In this document: positions 21,770 through 24,075 of the stretch, one piece after another
How the letters are laid out: every line of letters begins with the position of its first letter
Numbering within the stretch: position 1 is the first letter of the stretch
Assembly: GCA_046734335.1 (NCBI GenBank)
Contig: JBKPRA010000124.1
Coordinates: 1-24,075 of the forward strand
Length of the DNA: 24,075 nucleotides
DNA from: DATBLE01 sp046734335
GTDB taxonomy: Bacteria; Actinomycetota; Thermoleophilia; Gaiellales; Gaiellaceae
Direction of reading: 5' to 3'
The notes under the pieces: generated by a model
What the model was told of the DNA's origin: nothing
The model's database searches: none
The model's input: only the letters and a program-made list of their open reading frames with translations
Position numbers and translations under genes: made by a program

Positions 21770-23673
21770 GAAGTCGGAGCCTCCTCGTCGACGACCTCGG
21801 CGTCCTCGATCACCTCGTCGTCGGAGGGCTCGGCTCCGTTGCCGCCGCCGGAAGCGGCGGCCTGTGCGGCGGTTGCCTGCGCGTACACCGCCTCGGCCAG
21901 CTTGTGCGAGGCCTCCTGCAGCGCGTCGGTCTTCGCCCTGATCTCGGCGATGTCATCGCCGTCGAGCGCGGTCTTCAGCTCCATGACCCGACCCTCGATC
22001 GTCGAGGCCTCGGCCTCGTCGAGCGACTCGCGATGCTCCTTCAGGCTCTTCTCGGTCGCGTAGGCGAGCGCCTCGGCGTTGTTCTTCGCGTCGGCGAGCT
22101 CACGCAGCCTGTGCGCCTCGCCCGCGTGCGCCTCGGCGTCCTTGATCATCTGCTCGACCTCTTCCGGCTTCAGGCCAGAGCCGCCCTCGATCTTGATCTG
22201 CTGCTCGTTGCCCGTTCCCTGATCCTTGGCCGCGACGTGGATGATCCCGTTCGCGTCGATGTCGAATGCGACCTCGATCATCGGCATGCCCCGTGGCGCC
22301 GGCGGGATGCCGACGAGCTGGAACTTGCCGAGCGTCTTGTTGTAGGCGGCCATCTCGGACTCGCCCTGGAGCACGTGCACCTCGACCGACGGCTGGTTGT
22401 CCTCGGCGGTCGAGAAGATCTCCGACTTCTTCGTCGGGATGGTCGTGTTCCGGTCGATCAGCTTGGTGAAGACGCCGCCCTTGGTCTCGATCCCCAGGGA
22501 CAGCGGCGTGACGTCGAGGAGGAGGACGTCCTTGACCTCGCCCTTCAAAACGCCGGCCTGGATGGCGGCGCCGACAGCGACGACCTCGTCCGGGTTGACG
22601 CCCTTGTGCGGCTCCTTGCCGACGATCTCCTCGACCTTGTCCTGCACGGCGGGCATGCGGGTCATGCCGCCGACGAGAACGACGTGGTCGATCTTCGAGG
22701 CGTCGAGCCCCGCGTCCTCGAGTACGCGCTTCGTCGGGCCGACGGTCCGCTCGAGCAGTTCGTGCGTGAGCTCGTTCAGCTTCGCCCGCGTCAGCTGGAG
22801 GTCGAGATGCTTCGGGCCCTCCGGAGTGGCGGTGACGAACGGCAGATTGATCTGCGTCGTCATCGTCGAGGAGAGCTCGATCTTGGCCTTCTCGGCCGCC
22901 TCGTACAGGCGCTGGAGCGCCATCCGGTCGGTGGAGAGGTCGATGCCCTGGTCCTTCTTGAACTCGGCGACCATCCAGTCGACGATCGCCTTGTCGAAGT
23001 TGTCGCCGCCGAGGTGGTTGTCGCCCGAGGTCGCCTTGACCTCGAACACGCCTTCGCCGAGCTCGAGGATCGACACGTCGAAGGTGCCGCCGCCGAGGTC
23101 GAAGACGAGGATGGTCTGGTCGGCGCCCTCCTTGTCGAGCCCGTAGGCGAGCGCGGCCGCGGTCGGCTCGTTGACGATCCGCAGGACGTTCAGCCCTGCG
23201 ATCGTGCCGGCGTCCTTGGTCGCCTCGCGCTGCGCGTTGTTGAAGTACGCCGGGACGGTGATCACCGCGTCGGTGACCTCCTCGCCGAGGTACGACTCGG
23301 CGTCCGTCTTCAACTTCTGCAGGATCATCGCCGAGAGCTCCGGCGGCGCATACTCCTGTTCGGCCGCCTTCACCCGCACGTCGTCGTTCGGGCCCTTGAC
23401 CACCTCGTATGGGACGATCTTCATCTCCTCGGAGACCTCGTCGTACTTCCTGCCCATGAAACGCTTGATCGAGAAGACGGTGTTCTGCGGGTTGGTCACC
23501 TGCTGGCGCTTGGCCGGCGTGCCGACGAGCCGCTGGCCGTCCTTCGTGAACGCGACCACCGACGGCGTCGTCCGTCCGCCCTCCGCGTTCGGGATCACGG
23601 TCGGCTCGCCACCCTCGATCACGGCCATGCACGAGTTGGTCGTGCCGAGGTCAATTCCGATTACCTTTGCCAT
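21766..23673 (-). CDS. dnaK: DnaK (Hsp70) chaperone
   Basis: 635 aa. ATP-driven chaperone that binds exposed hydrophobic segments and, with HspR, may act as the thermosensing co-repressor. The ATPase domain has GIDLGTTNSCMAVIEGG, VITVPAYFNNAQREATKDAG, RIVNEPTAAALAYGLDK and VFDLGGGTFDVSILELG. The linker and substrate-binding domain begin at VLLLDVTPLSLGIETKGG. A helical lid and acidic tail (SDDEVIEDAEVVDEEAP) end the protein. ATG 23673 has AAGGAG (23690-23685), 11 bases upstream, one of the few clear ribosome sites in the window. The longer open frame upstream crosses the promoter and is not used. First gene of a six-gene overlapping operon. Confidence 0.98.
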   Translation of the reverse strand: MAKVIGIDLGTTNSCMAVIEGGEPTVIPNAEGGRTTPSVVAFTKDGQRLVGTPAKRQQVTNPQNTVFSIKRFMGRKYDEVSEEMKIVPYEVVKGPNDDVRVKAAEQEYAPPELSAMILQKLKTDAESYLGEEVTDAVITVPAYFNNAQREATKDAGTIAGLNVLRIVNEPTAAALAYGLDKEGADQTILVFDLGGGTFDVSILELGEGVFEVKATSGDNHLGGDNFDKAIVDWMVAEFKKDQGIDLSTDRMALQRLYEAAEKAKIELSSTMTTQINLPFVTATPEGPKHLDLQLTRAKLNELTHELLERTVGPTKRVLEDAGLDASKIDHVVLVGGMTRMPAVQDKVEEIVGKEPHKGVNPDEVVAVGAAIQAGVLKGEVKDVLLLDVTPLSLGIETKGGVFTKLIDRNTTIPTKKSEIFSTAEDNQPSVEVHVLQGESEMAAYNKTLGKFQLVGIPPAPRGMPMIEVAFDIDANGIIHVAAKDQGTGNEQQIKIEGGSGLKPEEVEQMIKDAEAHAGEAHRLRELADAKNNAEALAYATEKSLKEHRESLDEAEASTIEGRVMELKTALDGDDIAEIRAKTDALQEASHKLAEAVYAQATAAQAAASGGGNGAEPSDDEVIEDAEVVDEEAPTS

Positions 23674-23710
23674 AGTGCGTACATCTCCTTCGCTTATATG
23701 AGTTTCAGAC

Positions 23711-23739
23711 AGGATAAAATCTAAGTCGCCCCATGTCAA
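23711..23739 (-). promoter_or_regulatory. dnaK operon promoter, TTGACA-17-TATCCT
   Basis: On the minus strand TTGACA (23739-23734) and TATCCT (23716-23711) are separated by 17 bases, a strong sigma-70-type match. Transcription would start near 23704, giving a leader of about 30 bases that contains the AAGGAG ribosome site. This differs from the leaderless style of the other promoters here. Confidence 0.8.
23715..23720 (+). promoter_or_regulatory. Possible -10 TAAAAT for the divergent cyclodeaminase-like gene
   Basis: TAAAAT on the plus strand ends 12 bases before ATG 23733 and shares TA (23715-23716) with the minus-strand dnaK -10. No convincing -35 upstream. If real, the two divergent promoters are mutually exclusive. 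Confidence 0.4.
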
Positions 23740-23740
23740 G
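23720..23740 (-). promoter_or_regulatory. Degenerate HAIR-like element over the dnaK -35/spacer (possible HspR site)
   Basis: Read on the minus strand, CTTGACA-N7-ACTTAGA can be aligned with the known HspR consensus CTTGAGT-N7-ACTCAAG, matching 9 of 14 arm positions. The two arms are poor inverted repeats of each other. The position, overlapping the -35 of an operon that encodes HspR, is where such a site is expected; the sequence match alone is weak. Confidence 0.35.
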
Positions 23741-24075
23741 CCAAACACCTGACCCCGTCCGCGGCGCCGGTTTCGCCGCAGGTCGCACCGCAGCAGCCGC
23801 GGCACGGCTGGTCGCCGACGTGGCTCGGGCTTCGAGCGACTCTTGGGCCGATGCGATCGGCGTCGTCGCCCAGGCGAACGCGTTCGCCGACCGGCTCGAG
23901 GTGCTCGCCGAAGCCGACGCAGACGTGTTCGCGGCCGCGCTCGTCGCCCTGTCGACGCCCTCGGCCGAGCTCGAGCCGCACATGCAGCGGGCGGCCGCGC
24001 TGCCGCTCGAGATCGCCGAGGCGTCGTCCGACGTCGCCTCGCTCGCGGCGCTCGTCGCCGAGCGCTGCGACGGCC
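23733..24075 (+). CDS. Cyclodeaminase/cyclohydrolase-family protein, 5' part only
   Basis: An open frame of 114 codons runs from ATG 23733 off the window end with G/C-rich third positions. The translation begins MSSQTPDPVRGAG, followed by Ala-rich helices (AAGRTAAAAARLVADVARAS), then ADADVFAAALVALSTP and AALPLEIAEASSDVASLAAL. This matches the pattern of the formiminotransferase-cyclodeaminase C-terminal domain / methenyl-THF cyclohydrolase (FchA-like) family, all-helical enzymes of folate one-carbon metabolism. PxPxxGxG near the start stands in for the usual PTPGGG. No ribosome site is seen. The start codon sits on the edge of the dnaK -35. Family assignment is moderate because only about half the protein is present. 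Confidence 0.68.
   Translation, partial: MSSQTPDPVRGAGFAAGRTAAAAARLVADVARASSDSWADAIGVVAQANAFADRLEVLAEADADVFAAALVALSTPSAELEPHMQRAAALPLEIAEASSDVASLAALVAERCDG

Noticed and set aside
21904..23724. 606-aa plus-strand open frame across dnaK
   Set aside because: Antisense shadow of dnaK. The minus-strand frame encodes a complete, motif-perfect DnaK. Long open antisense frames are common opposite GC-rich dnaK genes, and the translation is a low-complexity Leu/Arg/Asp string.
23701..23726. Imperfect inverted repeat TTTCAGA...TCTAAGT as an alternative operator
   Set aside because: Arms match at only about four of seven positions; not convincing beyond chance.
23705..23983. 92- and 81-aa minus-strand open frames upstream of dnaK
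   Set aside because: Antisense to the cyclodeaminase-like gene; the plus-strand frame has family-like sequence and stays open to the window end.

Overview
This window reads as a chromosomal core segment of a GC-rich actinobacterium, most likely from the Thermoleophilia (Gaiellales/Solirubrobacterales type). Grounds: strong G/C bias at third codon positions; a dnaK-grpE-dnaJ operon that carries its own MerR-type HspR and runs into clpB (an actinobacterial layout); the MEP isoprenoid enzyme IspE; an LCP cell-wall ligase; and an FmdB-type protein with a CPNGH zinc motif. The lineage call is inference from gene style, not from a marker tree. I see no insertion sequences, phage genes, CRISPR arrays or rRNA. 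Coding density is very high and no stretch over 300 bases lacks a gene.

Layout. (a) 143-8226, minus strand: a long housekeeping unit, in order of transcription a secreted M23-type protein, metG, tatD, rsmA, ispE, a small membrane protein, tRNA-Gln(TTG), glmU and prs, closed by a clear hairpin/T-run terminator at 143-173. It combines cell-wall precursor supply (GlmU), PRPP synthesis, isoprenoid precursors, rRNA methylation and methionyl-tRNA synthesis. (b) 8244-9961, minus: a ROK sugar kinase followed by rsmI. (c) 10053-11183, plus: an LCP-family protein divergent from the kinase. (d) 11180-12866, minus: an FmdB-like zinc-ribbon protein and a secreted putative gluzincin metalloprotease. (e) 12931-14589, plus: a GT-C membrane glycosyltransferase. 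(f) 14544-16612, minus: five small overlapping or closely packed genes (two membrane proteins, a GYD-domain protein, a histidine phosphatase, a short hydrophobic protein). (g) 16632-17045, plus: a cupin. (h) 17055-23739, minus: the heat-shock operon dnaK-grpE-dnaJ-(94-aa membrane protein)-hspR-clpB, all genes overlapping by 1-4 bases. (i) 23733-24075, plus: the start of a cyclodeaminase/cyclohydrolase-family gene cut by the window end, whose start codon adjoins and overlaps the dnaK -35 element.

The most interesting layer is expression signals. Nearly every operon head lacks a well-placed Shine-Dalgarno sequence but has a TAnnnT hexamer about 6-13 bases before its start codon, which places the expected transcription start at or very near the start codon (leaderless or near-leaderless mRNAs). 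One of these has a perfect TTGACA -35 (M23 gene). Two divergent pairs appear to use back-to-back -10 hexamers that share the same TA. Other oddities are a tRNA embedded 11 bases upstream of glmU, a 287-base same-strand overlap between the M23 gene and metG, substitutions at normally conserved active-site positions in GlmU, Prs and the M23 domain, a roughly 20-residue deletion in ClpB, and an unrecognised membrane protein inside the HspR-controlled chaperone operon. I found no clear new multi-gene defence or mobile system.
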